From the NCBI RefSeq assembly GCF_018070345.1, contig NZ_JAGPXX010000003.1:62001-126000 (forward strand): a stretch of DNA of 64,000 nt. The letters run 5' to 3'. Made by a program: the position numbers and the translations under genes. The notes under the pieces were generated by a model, which was not told the origin of the DNA, ran no database searches, and saw only the letters and a program-made list of their open reading frames with translations. Source of the DNA: Streptomyces sp. F63. GTDB taxonomy: Bacteria; Actinomycetota; Actinomycetes; Streptomycetales; Streptomycetaceae. Of the stretch, positions 16,074-24,091 are shown one piece after another (positions within the stretch are counted from its first letter, which is position 1; every line of letters starts with the position of its first letter).

Positions 16074-17646
16074 CTGTCTCCTCGGGCAGCAGGATTGCTC
16101 CGGTGCTGGTGATGAGCCTTTGTTCGGCGCCGTACAGCACCTCGGCGCCCCGCGTGTACACCTCCGAGGCGCGGTCGAGTTCGGCGAGTAGTTCGCGCAG
16201 GGCGAGTTTGGCCGGAGCGTCGTCGGGCAGACCGCGGACCCTCGGGTACACGATCAGCTCGATCCGGTGGCGCAGTGCCTGCGAGCGGCGGCGCTGGTCA
16301 TCCGGCGTGGCCCGCTGGGTCGGCATGGCCTCGTCCTCGATGCCGTACGCGTCCTGGAAGCGGGTGAACTTCGCCTTCAGTCTGCGGTAATGGGCCCTGT
16401 CCTCCGGTGCGCGGTCGGGGTCGTCCAGGAACTCTGTGATCAGGGCAAGGTAGCGGGAGATGGCGTCCCCTTCGCCCCCGAGGGCGCGTTCCCGTTCGAT
16501 CAGGTCCAGCACCTCGGGCAGCATGATGCCCTTCGCGAGTCCGGTCCCGCCGTCCAGCACGGCGAGGGCCTGTTCCCGCTCGGACTGGCTCAGCGCGAAG
16601 CAGTAGTGGACCAGCCCGCCGATGAGCGCGGCGTCGCCGAGTTCGGGATCCGCCGTACGCACCGCCTTCACCCGCTCGTCGAACTCCGCGAAGTCGGCCG
16701 TCGAGGGCGCCCCGCTCAGGGCGGGGCGCCGCAGCCATTCCCTGACCAGCGCGACCAGCCGCAGGAGGGCGATGCCGGTACGGAGCAGCTCCGTCGTGCG
16801 TTGGCGCTCCTTCACCTCGGCGTCCTCCCGGGGCTCCCGCGCAAGGGCGGCCGCCTCGCGCCGGACCTCTTGCGCGAGGCGGTCCAGCCACTCGGCCAGT
16901 TGCCGGGGATCGCCTTCCGCCCAGTCGCAGACCAGCAGCCCCAACTCGGCTTGGACGGTGGGCACTCCGCGCTCAGCGTTACGACGGCGCGCGTTGGCGA
17001 AGGCGTCCCGCGCCTCGTCGGTCCGCCCGTCGAAGACCGCCTGCACGCCTTTGACCAGCTGCAGGTCGTTCACCTCGGGCGGGATGCGCTCAGTGAGCTC
17101 GCCCAGCTCCCGGACCCGGTCGAAGTGGTGCAGCGCTCCGTCGGTCTCCCGCCGCCGCCAGTGCCCGAGAGCCAGCTGGAGATGCGATGCGGCGGCGATA
17201 CGGCGGCTGTGCGGACGGGTGTTCAGCAGCTCATACTGCTCGGCGTACAGGTCGGCGACACGGTCGTGGTTCTCCAGCCTCGACTGAACCCACAGTTCCA
17301 GGTAGGCGGTATGCGCCGAGTGCCCGTCGACGTCCACCAGTTCGTCGAGGACGGTCGCGGCAGCGGCGTACCGGGCCGGCTCGTAGGTCCCGAGCATCGC
17401 CCGCACATAAGCCTGCGCGAACCGGATCTGAGACAGCCCCTTGCCGCGGGGGCCGGCGTTGACCGCCTGGCCGAGCAACCGGTCGGCCTGCTCCAGCTCG
17501 TCGCGGTCGTCGCTGTCGAGCAGGGCCAGGGACTCCTCGTACGGCCGCCTCCAGCGATTGGGCAGCACGACGAAGATGTACAGACTGTTGGCCACCATTG
17601 ACAGGAAGAGCAGTAGCGTCGTCCCCAGCAGCAGGATCGTGGTCAT
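16054..17646 (-). CDS. membrane-anchored helical-repeat protein of the TIR-Hsp70 operon
   Basis: A 530-residue protein starting at ATG 17646 within an ATGA overlap with the upstream gene. Residues 3-26 are a single hydrophobic segment (TILLLGTTLLLFLSMVANSL), followed by VVLPNRWRRPYEES, so the protein is probably N-anchored with the rest in the cytoplasm. The remainder is helical, with TPR-like stretches around 50-250 (DELEQADRLLGQAVNAGPRG; ARDAFANARRRNAERGV). The C-terminus is acidic. No catalytic motif is seen. As the only clear membrane protein in the operon it may tether the complex to the membrane. Longer upstream frame (to 17862) is rejected because it runs through the preceding gene. 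Confidence 0.8.
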   Translation of the reverse strand: MTTILLLGTTLLLFLSMVANSLYIFVVLPNRWRRPYEESLALLDSDDRDELEQADRLLGQAVNAGPRGKGLSQIRFAQAYVRAMLGTYEPARYAAAATVLDELVDVDGHSAHTAYLELWVQSRLENHDRVADLYAEQYELLNTRPHSRRIAAASHLQLALGHWRRRETDGALHHFDRVRELGELTERIPPEVNDLQLVKGVQAVFDGRTDEARDAFANARRRNAERGVPTVQAELGLLVCDWAEGDPRQLAEWLDRLAQEVRREAAALAREPREDAEVKERQRTTELLRTGIALLRLVALVREWLRRPALSGAPSTADFAEFDERVKAVRTADPELGDAALIGGLVHYCFALSQSEREQALAVLDGGTGLAKGIMLPEVLDLIERERALGGEGDAISRYLALITEFLDDPDRAPEDRAHYRRLKAKFTRFQDAYGIEDEAMPTQRATPDDQRRRSQALRHRIELIVYPRVRGLPDDAPAKLALRELLAELDRASEVYTRGAEVLYGAEQRLITSTGAILLPEETDVQEDA

Positions 17647-19148
17647 GTGTGCGTCTCCCCGCGCCGGGCCGCCAGCAGGGTGAGGTCGAAGTCGGCAAGT
17701 CGGATGCCGTGTCGATGGATCTCGCCCCGGCCCATGTGCCCCTGTTCCCTGACCTTCTTCAGGCCCGATCTGACCTGTTCCGAGATGTGGCCGGCCGCGT
17801 CGAGATGGCCGAGGCCCAGGAAGGTCTCGGCGTAGTCGATCATGAGGTCGAACCGCCACCACATCAGGGTGCTGCCGTCATGCAGCCACTGGTGCACAAA
17901 GGCGTTGGCCGTGACCAGGTCGCCCAGACCGATGAGGCACGTTGCCACGTCGTGCGCGTATTCACGCCGTTGACCGGGTGGCAGGCGGTTGAAGGCCGCG
18001 ATTGCCGTCGCCTTGAGCCGTTCGGCGAAGGAGTCGCCGGCGGCCCCGGCGTGCCGGACCCGGCCCGCCGGCGACAGGGCGCCGATGATCGACAGCTGCT
18101 CCTGGTGCGCTTCCGCGCGCTCCGGATCGACGAGCACCGCCCGTTCCAGCAGGGAGAGTGCCTCCAGCGGTTCCCGCAAGTCCTGGCGGGCGATCTCGGC
18201 GGCGAGCAGCAGCAGGTCGTAGCCCGGGCGATCGACCAGGGCGGCGTGGGCGAGCCCGAGAGCCCGGCGCGGCTCCCCCGCGTCCCGCAGCGAACGCACC
18301 GTCGTCACCGGGTCCATCGCATGCCGTGCCGTGTCGAGTATGTCGGGGAGCCGCCCCGGCTCCGCCTCGCCGGGCCCGGCGCCGCGCAGACCGGTGAGGA
18401 CGCCCAGCGCCTCCCGGGCCGCTCGCACCTGCTCTACGCGCCGCATCCACACGGGTAGTCGGCCGGCGCCCCGCTGCCCGCCGAACATCCAGGCGCAGGC
18501 GGCCCGTTGCATGAGCCGCTCAGGACCGCCGTGCGGCAGCGACTCGAAGCAACGCAGTGCCGCGACAGCCAGCGCGTGCAGCCCGGGGTCCCGGCCGCCG
18601 GGCGGCAGGCCGCGGGCGGCCTCCGGCGTCAGATGCGCCAGGCGCTCCGGCACGGCGAACAGCTCGCTCAGCGACGCCGGGCCCCACGCGGGCAGGGGCA
18701 GCAGCAGCGGGCGGTGGCCGGCCAGTACGATGTCGGCGGGCAGCGGGACCAGGCCGGGGCCGATCCCGTCCCGCCAGCCCGGGAATGCCCGCAGCGCGGC
18801 GCTCACGCAGGCCAGCCGGTGGGCCGGATCCGGGTCCGCGAGGACGTCGTCGAGGCTGCGGCTCGCGTCGGTCTCGTAACTGATGATCTGGAACCAGCGG
18901 CCGTCGAACTGCCGTTGCTCACCGTGCTCTTCGCGTGTCACCGGCACCAGGCCGGGACGGCGCGGGCGGGTCTGCCAGGCCAGGAGTTCGGCCCGCTGCT
19001 CGCCGCTGACCTCCTCGGCCGGGATCAGCCGGTACCACCGGCGTCGACGCGGGGCGCGGTAGAGCGAGCCCCACCAGCCCATGCCGGCGTACTCGGCGTC
19101 GAGCTCGTTCTCGATGACTTGCGTCGGGTCATCGACGGCTGTCGTCAT
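17643..19148 (-). CDS. degenerate protein-kinase-fold (pseudokinase-like) and TPR-like protein
   Basis: A 501-residue protein. About residues 60-210 read like a worn protein kinase: YETDASRSLDDVL resembles the hinge and alpha-D. PLPADIVLAG stands where the catalytic HRD-loop should be, but lacks it. RPLLLPLPAWG stands at the DFG position without Asp. LTPEAARG followed by DPGLHALAVAALRCF matches the APE motif and helix F. Without Lys, HRD or DFG it cannot be a normal kinase. Residues 255-490 are helical, TPR-like (DAGEPRRALGLAHAALVDRPG). The start at 19148 overlaps the Hsp70 gene by 20 bases and the stop overlaps the next start (ATGA). The kinase-fold reading is by eye and needs a profile or structure comparison. 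Confidence 0.7.
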   Translation of the reverse strand: MTTAVDDPTQVIENELDAEYAGMGWWGSLYRAPRRRRWYRLIPAEEVSGEQRAELLAWQTRPRRPGLVPVTREEHGEQRQFDGRWFQIISYETDASRSLDDVLADPDPAHRLACVSAALRAFPGWRDGIGPGLVPLPADIVLAGHRPLLLPLPAWGPASLSELFAVPERLAHLTPEAARGLPPGGRDPGLHALAVAALRCFESLPHGGPERLMQRAACAWMFGGQRGAGRLPVWMRRVEQVRAAREALGVLTGLRGAGPGEAEPGRLPDILDTARHAMDPVTTVRSLRDAGEPRRALGLAHAALVDRPGYDLLLLAAEIARQDLREPLEALSLLERAVLVDPERAEAHQEQLSIIGALSPAGRVRHAGAAGDSFAERLKATAIAAFNRLPPGQRREYAHDVATCLIGLGDLVTANAFVHQWLHDGSTLMWWRFDLMIDYAETFLGLGHLDAAGHISEQVRSGLKKVREQGHMGRGEIHRHGIRLADFDLTLLAARRGETHT

Positions 19149-21183
19149 AGGCCTCCTCTAACCGGTCGGCCAGCTCGTCCAGAGCGTCCTCGGCCGCGCC
19201 GCCGCGCACCGCGTCCAGGAAGGCGCCGAGCGCCTCAGTGAGCGCGGCGGGCGCGGCGCCGTCCTGCGCCGCGCGCAGCGCCTTCCTGGTCATGCGGCGG
19301 TATTCGGCCGGTACGCCGGAGGGGTCGACGCCGGTGAACGGCGAGGAGGCGGGAGCCGGGACGGACGGTGGGGCCGGGCTGGGCCTCAGGACGGGTCCCG
19401 GGTGTGATTCCGGCGCCGACGCGTTCGGCGTCGCGGCGGTCACCGGCGGCGGAACCGCGAAGTCCGGCGTCCCGCCCGCCGGCGTCACGCCGGGCCTCGA
19501 AGACGCCGCGGGGGCGGACACCGCGGCGCCCACCGGCCGTACCGTTGTGTACAGTTCGAGCAACGCCGCGCGCCGTTCCGCCAGTTCGTCGATCTTGCCG
19601 ATCGTCGTGCTCTGGTCGAAGGTCGCCTGGTACTCGCGCCCGGTGTTGGCGTGGGTGACCTGCACTCCGAGCAGCCCGTTCACGTCCAGCGAGAACTCGA
19701 CCTCGAACTGGTGGTGGCCCTCGGCCCTGGGCTCGATATCGTCGAGGTGGATGGTGCCGATCAGGGAGTTGTCGTAGACGTACTCGCCCTCACCTTGGTA
19801 GATCGCAGCTTCGATGTGGTCGGCCATGTCCGGGTTCGTATACGTCTTCGTCTGGCGGGTCGGAATCTTGGTGCCGCGCGAGATCAGCGGGTTGAAACGG
19901 CGCTGCTGGACTCCTACGCCCAGGGTGTGTTCGGTGATCAGAGTGACGGTGTAGTCCTGCTCGTCCGCGGAGCGCTCCGCGTTCGGGCGGCTGGCGAGGT
20001 CGAACGCGTCCGTCGGCTCGAACCGGTTGGCCACGATTGCCGCACCCCGGGCGACCAGTGTGTCGGGGTTGGCGTCGGCCCGTACGAAGTTCTCGTCCTG
20101 GTCGAAGTAGTCGAGCAGGATCTGCTTGACCCGTGGGATGCGCGTCGAACCGCCCACCAGCAGCACGGCGTTGATGTCCTCGCGCCGCACGCCCTTGGCG
20201 GTGCGGGCGAACTCCAGGGCTTCGTCGACCTCGTGCAGGGAACGGTCGAGGATGGGCTGGATCAGCCGTTCGAAGCCGGCCCGGTCGAGTTCCAGGGGCG
20301 TGGCCCTGCCGCCGAGGTCGATGGTCGTGGCGGAGCGCAGGGACAGCTCACGCTTCGCGGTCTCCGCCGTCGCTTTGATCCGCAGCCGGTCGATATCCTT
20401 CGCCACCTCCTCGCCGAGCTGCTCGACGATCCACCGGGCGACTGCGTCGTCGAAGTCGCCGCCGCCCAGCCGCTGGTCGCCGGCGGTCGCGATGACCTCG
20501 ATCTCGGTGTTCCGGGTCTCGATGATTGACACGTCGAAGGTACCGCCGCCAAGGTCGAAGACCAGATAAACCTGCTTTTCGGGCTCGGCCCGGTCGACGC
20601 CGTAGGCGATGGCCGCGGCGGTCGGCTCGGGGATCAGCTGGCGCGGATAGAGGCCGGCGAGCAGGGCCGCCTCCTCGGTGGCCTTCTTCTGCCGCTCCAC
20701 GAAGTAGGCCGGTACGGTGACCACCGCATCGTGGATGTCGCTGCCCAGCGTCTGCTCGGCGATCTGCTTCATCCGCATGAGTACCAGCGCGCTGATTTCC
20801 TGCGGGCGCAGCCACTCGTCGCCGAGCCTGGCCCGGACCGGATCGTCCACCGAGTAGACGCCCGCGGCGCCGAAGCGCTGGAGAAGTTCCGGGACGAACA
20901 CCGCGCCCATCTCGCGCTTGATCTCCACCAGCGCGTCAGCGGCGCCCGCCGGGCCGCTGATCGCGTTCTTGGCCTCGTGCCCGACGACCAGCGCCCCGGT
21001 TGCCGGGTCCATGCGGATGACCGAGGGGGTGGCGACCGCGGCGGTGCCCTCCAGTTCCGGGTCGGCGAGGATGACGGGGGCGAATTCGGCGGGGTCGTAG
21101 GCCGCGACGGCGGAGTAGGTGGTGCCGAGGTCGATGCCGACGACCCGGTGCAGCTCAGCGTCCAAGGGATCCTCCGGGTTCAC
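19129..21183 (-). CDS. Hsp70/DnaK-family chaperone of the TIR-Hsp70 operon
   Basis: A 684-residue protein starting at GTG 21183 in a GTGA overlap with the J-like gene. The ATPase domain is intact: GIDLGTTYSAVA (17-28), IPEPTAAAIAYG, VFDLGGGTFDVSII (phosphate loop 2) and AVLLVGGSTRIPRV. A substrate-binding beta domain follows (about 420-560; LGVGVQQRRFNPLISRGTKIPTRQ-type region). A long Pro/Ala-rich linker and a short helical C-terminus replace the normal DnaK lid. It is therefore a divergent Hsp70, not the housekeeping DnaK, and no grpE or dnaJ neighbour is present apart from the degenerate J-like gene. It may sense unfolded or foreign proteins for the cluster. Confidence 0.9.
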   Translation of the reverse strand: MNPEDPLDAELHRVVGIDLGTTYSAVAAYDPAEFAPVILADPELEGTAAVATPSVIRMDPATGALVVGHEAKNAISGPAGAADALVEIKREMGAVFVPELLQRFGAAGVYSVDDPVRARLGDEWLRPQEISALVLMRMKQIAEQTLGSDIHDAVVTVPAYFVERQKKATEEAALLAGLYPRQLIPEPTAAAIAYGVDRAEPEKQVYLVFDLGGGTFDVSIIETRNTEIEVIATAGDQRLGGGDFDDAVARWIVEQLGEEVAKDIDRLRIKATAETAKRELSLRSATTIDLGGRATPLELDRAGFERLIQPILDRSLHEVDEALEFARTAKGVRREDINAVLLVGGSTRIPRVKQILLDYFDQDENFVRADANPDTLVARGAAIVANRFEPTDAFDLASRPNAERSADEQDYTVTLITEHTLGVGVQQRRFNPLISRGTKIPTRQTKTYTNPDMADHIEAAIYQGEGEYVYDNSLIGTIHLDDIEPRAEGHHQFEVEFSLDVNGLLGVQVTHANTGREYQATFDQSTTIGKIDELAERRAALLELYTTVRPVGAAVSAPAASSRPGVTPAGGTPDFAVPPPVTAATPNASAPESHPGPVLRPSPAPPSVPAPASSPFTGVDPSGVPAEYRRMTRKALRAAQDGAAPAALTEALGAFLDAVRGGAAEDALDELADRLEEAYDDSRR

Positions 21184-21656
21184 TCGTCGGCGAAGCCGTC
21201 AAGCAGATGAAGGCGGGTGAAGTCGCGGGTGAAGTCGGTGCGGGTGGTGTCGATGGGGTGGTGCACAGGTTCGCCGGCCGCGGTCAGGAAGTCCTCGATC
21301 TCCCTGCGCAGCACGGTCAGCCCCGTGGCCCTTTCATCGAGGACGGGCTGCCAGGTCGGTTCGAGCCGAAGCAGCGGCAGCGGAGGAAAAAGCGCGTCGT
21401 GTGCAGCGCGGACCTCGGCGTTCTCCAGGTTCACGGTGTGCGCGGCGACGATCTCGTCCTCGCTTGCGCCACGTGCCTGCAACAGGGCGTCATACTGGCC
21501 GGCCGCAACGCGGATCTCCTGGGCCGTCGCCTCCGGGGGCACGCCGAGGCGGGTGTATTCGGTCGACCGTGGGACGACCAGCGGCAGTGTGAACAGTCCC
21601 TCGTCCGCGGCGTGGGAAACAGGCAATTGCACATCCCCCGTTACACGTACGTTCAC
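21180..21656 (-). CDS. J-domain-like protein lacking HPD, first gene of the TIR-Hsp70 operon
   Basis: About 158 residues. The frame could begin at TTG 21659 or GTG 21656, or at an internal GTG (21632); no start has a well-spaced ribosome site, so the exact start is unresolved. Residues around 34-90 read like a J-domain: YTRLGVPPEATAQEIRVA opens like the typical Y-LGV-ATxxEI helix, and NAEVRAAHDALFPP matches the R-x-x-HD/YD end of a J-domain. The HPD loop needed to stimulate Hsp70 is missing (ARGASEDEI in that region). The C-terminal half is acidic and unassigned. Its stop overlaps the start of the Hsp70 gene (GTGA), which supports a partner role. Confidence 0.7.
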   Translation of the reverse strand: MNVRVTGDVQLPVSHAADEGLFTLPLVVPRSTEYTRLGVPPEATAQEIRVAAGQYDALLQARGASEDEIVAAHTVNLENAEVRAAHDALFPPLPLLRLEPTWQPVLDERATGLTVLRREIEDFLTAAGEPVHHPIDTTRTDFTRDFTRLHLLDGFADE

Positions 21657-21720
21657 CAACGCTGCGCATCGGAGGCGGCCCGAGGCCTGTACTTCCCCGG
21701 TGCGGCCTTGAAAGACGCGC

Positions 21721-21757
21721 CACGGCCCCGTATAGCCGTGATGTAACGTCGATTATA
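21721..21757 (-). promoter_or_regulatory. probable promoter and leader hairpin of the TIR-Hsp70 operon
   Basis: On the minus strand a perfect TATAAT lies at 21757-21752, striking in a GC-rich genome. No good -35 is found at 17 bases; a TTGACC at only 10 bases is too close. Downstream, CACGGC and GCCGTG (21721-21726 and 21735-21740) form a six-base-pair hairpin in the expected leader, about 60 bases before the first gene. A weak -35 suggests an activator or an alternative sigma factor. Confidence 0.5.
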
Positions 21758-21833
21758 GGGGCGCTTGGGTCAACTCGTCTTTGGTTCGGACTAGTTGGGG
21801 CGCCCGATTCGACGCGGTCCGGAAGGGCTTCGC

Positions 21834-22025
21834 ATGGCTCCCACTCCCACTTTCGGCCGGATCGCCCTCCGTGCGGATGATTCTGAGGCCCCCGCCCCGG
21901 CCCCCGCGGACGGCGGCGGGACATCGGTCTCCGAGGTCCCGCCGGACCCGTCCGGCGTCCAGGAGTACTGGACGCCGGAACGGATGGAGAACGCCGAGCC
22001 GGCGCCGATGGAGGAAGACGGCTGA
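21834..22025 (+). CDS. 63-residue peptide, divergent from the TIR-Hsp70 operon
   Basis: ATG 21834 is preceded by GGAAGGG six bases upstream, a good ribosome site. The peptide is Ala/Pro/Glu-rich, without hydrophobic or cysteine residues, and ends EYWTPERMENAEPAPMEEDG. The YWTPERM string resembles a motif I associate with propeptides of some actinobacterial secreted trypsin-like proteases, but no protease domain follows: the next gene is convergent. No membrane segment or signal is seen. It shares the 170-base upstream region with the operon, so it could be an accessory or substrate peptide, or an unrelated remnant. Coding status is likely but not proven. Confidence 0.5.
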   Translation: MAPTPTFGRIALRADDSEAPAPAPADGGGTSVSEVPPDPSGVQEYWTPERMENAEPAPMEEDG

Positions 22026-22066
22026 GCCGCCGCTGCCGCTTCCGCTCACCGCCGCCCGGCCGCGGG

Positions 22067-23428
22067 TCAGAGCTTCGTCCACGCCTCCGTCAGGACGGTG
22101 CGGAGGATCTGCTCGATCTCGTCGAAGGTGCGCTGGTCGGAGATGAGCGGCGGGGCGAGCTGGACGACCGGGTCGCCGCGGTCGTCGGCGCGGCAGTACA
22201 GGCCGTTCTCGAACAGCGCGGGGGAGAGGAAGCCGTACAGGACGCGCTCGGTCTCCTCGGCGGTGAACGTCTCCTTGGTGGCCTTGTCCTTGACGAGTTC
22301 GATGCCGTAGAAGAAGCCGTTGCCGCGCACGTCGCCGACGATGGGCAGGTCGTGCAGGCGCTGCAGGGTGGTGAGGAAGGCGTTCTCCTGGTCGAGCACG
22401 TGCTGGTTGAGGCCCTCGCGCTCGAAGATGTCGAGGTTGGCCAGGGCCACGGCGGCGGAGACGGGGTGGCCGCCGAAGGTGTAGCCGTGCAGGAAGGTGC
22501 TGTCGCCCCGGTAGAAGGGCTCGGCGAGGCGGTCGGAGATGATCGCCGCGCCGATCGGGGAGTAGCCGGAGGTCATGCCCTTGGCGCAGGTGATGATGTC
22601 CGGCACGTAGTCGAACTTGTCGCAGGCGAACATCGTGCCGAGGCGGCCGAAGGCGCAGATGACCTCGTCCGAGACGAGGAGCACGTTGTGGCGGTCGCAG
22701 ATCTCGCGCACGCGCTGGAAGTAGCCGGGGGGCGGCGGGAAGCAGCCGCCGGCGTTCTGCACCGGCTCCAGGAACACCGCGGCGACGGTCTCCGGCCCCT
22801 CGAAGAGGATCTCCTGCTCGATCTGGTCGGCGGCCCAGCGGCCGAAGGCCTCCGGGTCGTCGGCGTGGACCGGGGCGCGGTAGAAGTTGGTGTTGGGCAC
22901 CTTGTGCGCGCCGGGCACCAGCGGCTCGAACGGGGCCTTCAGCGCGGGGAGTCCGGTGATGGACAGGGCGCCCTGCGGCGTGCCGTGGTAGGCCACGGCG
23001 CGGGATATCACCTTGTACTTGGTGTGGTTGCCGGTGAGCTTGTGGTACTGCTTCGCCAGCTTCCAGGCGGTCTCCACGGCCTCGCCGCCGCCGGTGGTGA
23101 AGAAGACCTTGTTGAGGTCTCCCGGCGCGTAGTCGGCCAGCCGCTCGGCGAGTTCGACGGCCCTGGGGTGGGCGTAGGACCAGACGGGGAAGAAGGCGAG
23201 TTCCCGGGCCTGCTTCTGCGCGGCTTCGGCGAGTTCGGCGCGGCCGTGCCCGGCCTGGACGACGAAGAGCCCGGAGAGGCCGTCGAGGTAGCGCTTGCCC
23301 TGGTCGTCGTAGACGTGGGTGCCCTCACCGCGCACGATGGTGGGGACGGGGGCGTTCTCGTACGACGACATCCGGGTGAAGTGCATCCACAGGTGGTCGT
23401 ACGCGGTTCGGGACAGGTCCTTGCTCAC
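22067..23428 (-). CDS. class III aminotransferase (putrescine/GABA:pyruvate type)
   Basis: A 453-residue PLP enzyme. Fold-type I class III motifs are visible: the cofactor loop TGGGEAVETAWKLAKQYH near 112-129, the LEPVQNAGG and LVSDEVICAFGRLG segments (Asp binding the PLP ring nitrogen), and ITCAKGMTSGYSP with the Schiff-base Lys near residue 286. The sequence style fits aminotransferases acting on putrescine, GABA or beta-alanine with pyruvate as acceptor. It follows the Lrp regulator by two bases, downstream of polyamine-import and amine-oxidase genes, which supports a role in polyamine breakdown. Length is normal. The exact amine donor cannot be read from sequence. Confidence 0.9.
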   Translation of the reverse strand: MSKDLSRTAYDHLWMHFTRMSSYENAPVPTIVRGEGTHVYDDQGKRYLDGLSGLFVVQAGHGRAELAEAAQKQARELAFFPVWSYAHPRAVELAERLADYAPGDLNKVFFTTGGGEAVETAWKLAKQYHKLTGNHTKYKVISRAVAYHGTPQGALSITGLPALKAPFEPLVPGAHKVPNTNFYRAPVHADDPEAFGRWAADQIEQEILFEGPETVAAVFLEPVQNAGGCFPPPPGYFQRVREICDRHNVLLVSDEVICAFGRLGTMFACDKFDYVPDIITCAKGMTSGYSPIGAAIISDRLAEPFYRGDSTFLHGYTFGGHPVSAAVALANLDIFEREGLNQHVLDQENAFLTTLQRLHDLPIVGDVRGNGFFYGIELVKDKATKETFTAEETERVLYGFLSPALFENGLYCRADDRGDPVVQLAPPLISDQRTFDEIEQILRTVLTEAWTKL

Positions 23429-23430
23429 GG

Positions 23431-23910
23431 TTATCGGGTTCCCCAGGTGTAGGTCTGCTTCCGCAGCTTGAGGTAGACGAAGCTCTCGGTGGAGCGCACG
23501 CCGGGCAGCGTCCGGATCCGCTTGTTGATGACTTCGTGCAGGTGGGCGTCGTCCTCGCAGACGACCTCCACGATGAGGTCGAAGGAGCCCGCCGTGATGA
23601 CGGCGTAGGCGACCTCCTCCATCTCGGCGAGCGCGTCGGCCACCGGTTCGAGATCGCCCTCGACGTTTATGCCGAGCATCGCCTGCCGCAGCAGGCCGAC
23701 GGTCAGCGGATCGGTGACGGCGACGATCTGCATGGCGCCCTGTTCGAGCAGCTTCTGGACCCGCTGGCGTACCGCCGCCTCGGACAGGCCGACGGCCTTG
23801 CCGATGGCGGCGTACGGGCGGCGCCCGTCCTCCTGGAGCTGTTCGACGATGGCGAGCGACACGGCGTCCAACGCCGGGCCGCCGTTCGCTTTCTTGTCAT
23901 CACGGGCCAT
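23431..23910 (-). CDS. Lrp/AsnC family transcriptional regulator
   Basis: A 159-residue protein from ATG 23910, chosen over the longer frame because GGAGAGTGAGG precedes it. The N-terminal winged helix-turn-helix is clear (LDAVSLAIVEQLQEDGRRPY, then AIGKAVGLSEAAVRQRVQKL at about 34-53). The C-terminal RAM ligand-binding domain is also seen (MLGINVEGDLEPVADALAEMEEVAYAVITAGSFDLIVEVV). Such proteins form octamers that wrap DNA and respond to amino acids or related metabolites. Lying between the aminotransferase and amine-oxidase genes, it probably controls this catabolic set and itself. A motif in its own upstream region recurs before the aldehyde dehydrogenase gene. Confidence 0.92.
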   Translation of the reverse strand: MARDDKKANGGPALDAVSLAIVEQLQEDGRRPYAAIGKAVGLSEAAVRQRVQKLLEQGAMQIVAVTDPLTVGLLRQAMLGINVEGDLEPVADALAEMEEVAYAVITAGSFDLIVEVVCEDDAHLHEVINKRIRTLPGVRSTESFVYLKLRKQTYTWGTR

Positions 23911-23983
23911 GGCCTCACTCTCCCTCGGAGGGCCTCCGTCGCGCAACCCTCTGGCGACGTAATCAGTGCCAGATTGCTTGTTT

Positions 23984-23995
23984 GGCAACTAATTC
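23984..23995 (-). promoter_or_regulatory. candidate Lrp operator upstream of the lrp gene
   Basis: GGCAACTAATTC (forward strand) lies 74-85 bases upstream of the regulator start. It matches ten of twelve bases of GGCAACGAAATC at 31425-31436 before the aldehyde dehydrogenase gene. It sits in a markedly AT-richer stretch (23960-24010). It may be the binding site of the adjacent Lrp protein. Confidence 0.4.
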
Positions 23996-24091
23996 CGGAG
24001 GTGTTTGGTGGTTGGTCGGTCGTATTCGTGGTTCCGAGGGCTCTGTGGCGGAGGGCGCTGCCGCCTGCCGCCTGCCGCCGGCTGTCAGCTG

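Noticed and set aside
8488..21659. TIR-Hsp70 block as a mobile island
   Set aside because: No integrase, transposase, tRNA or flanking direct repeat was seen, so there is no positive evidence of a discrete mobile element.
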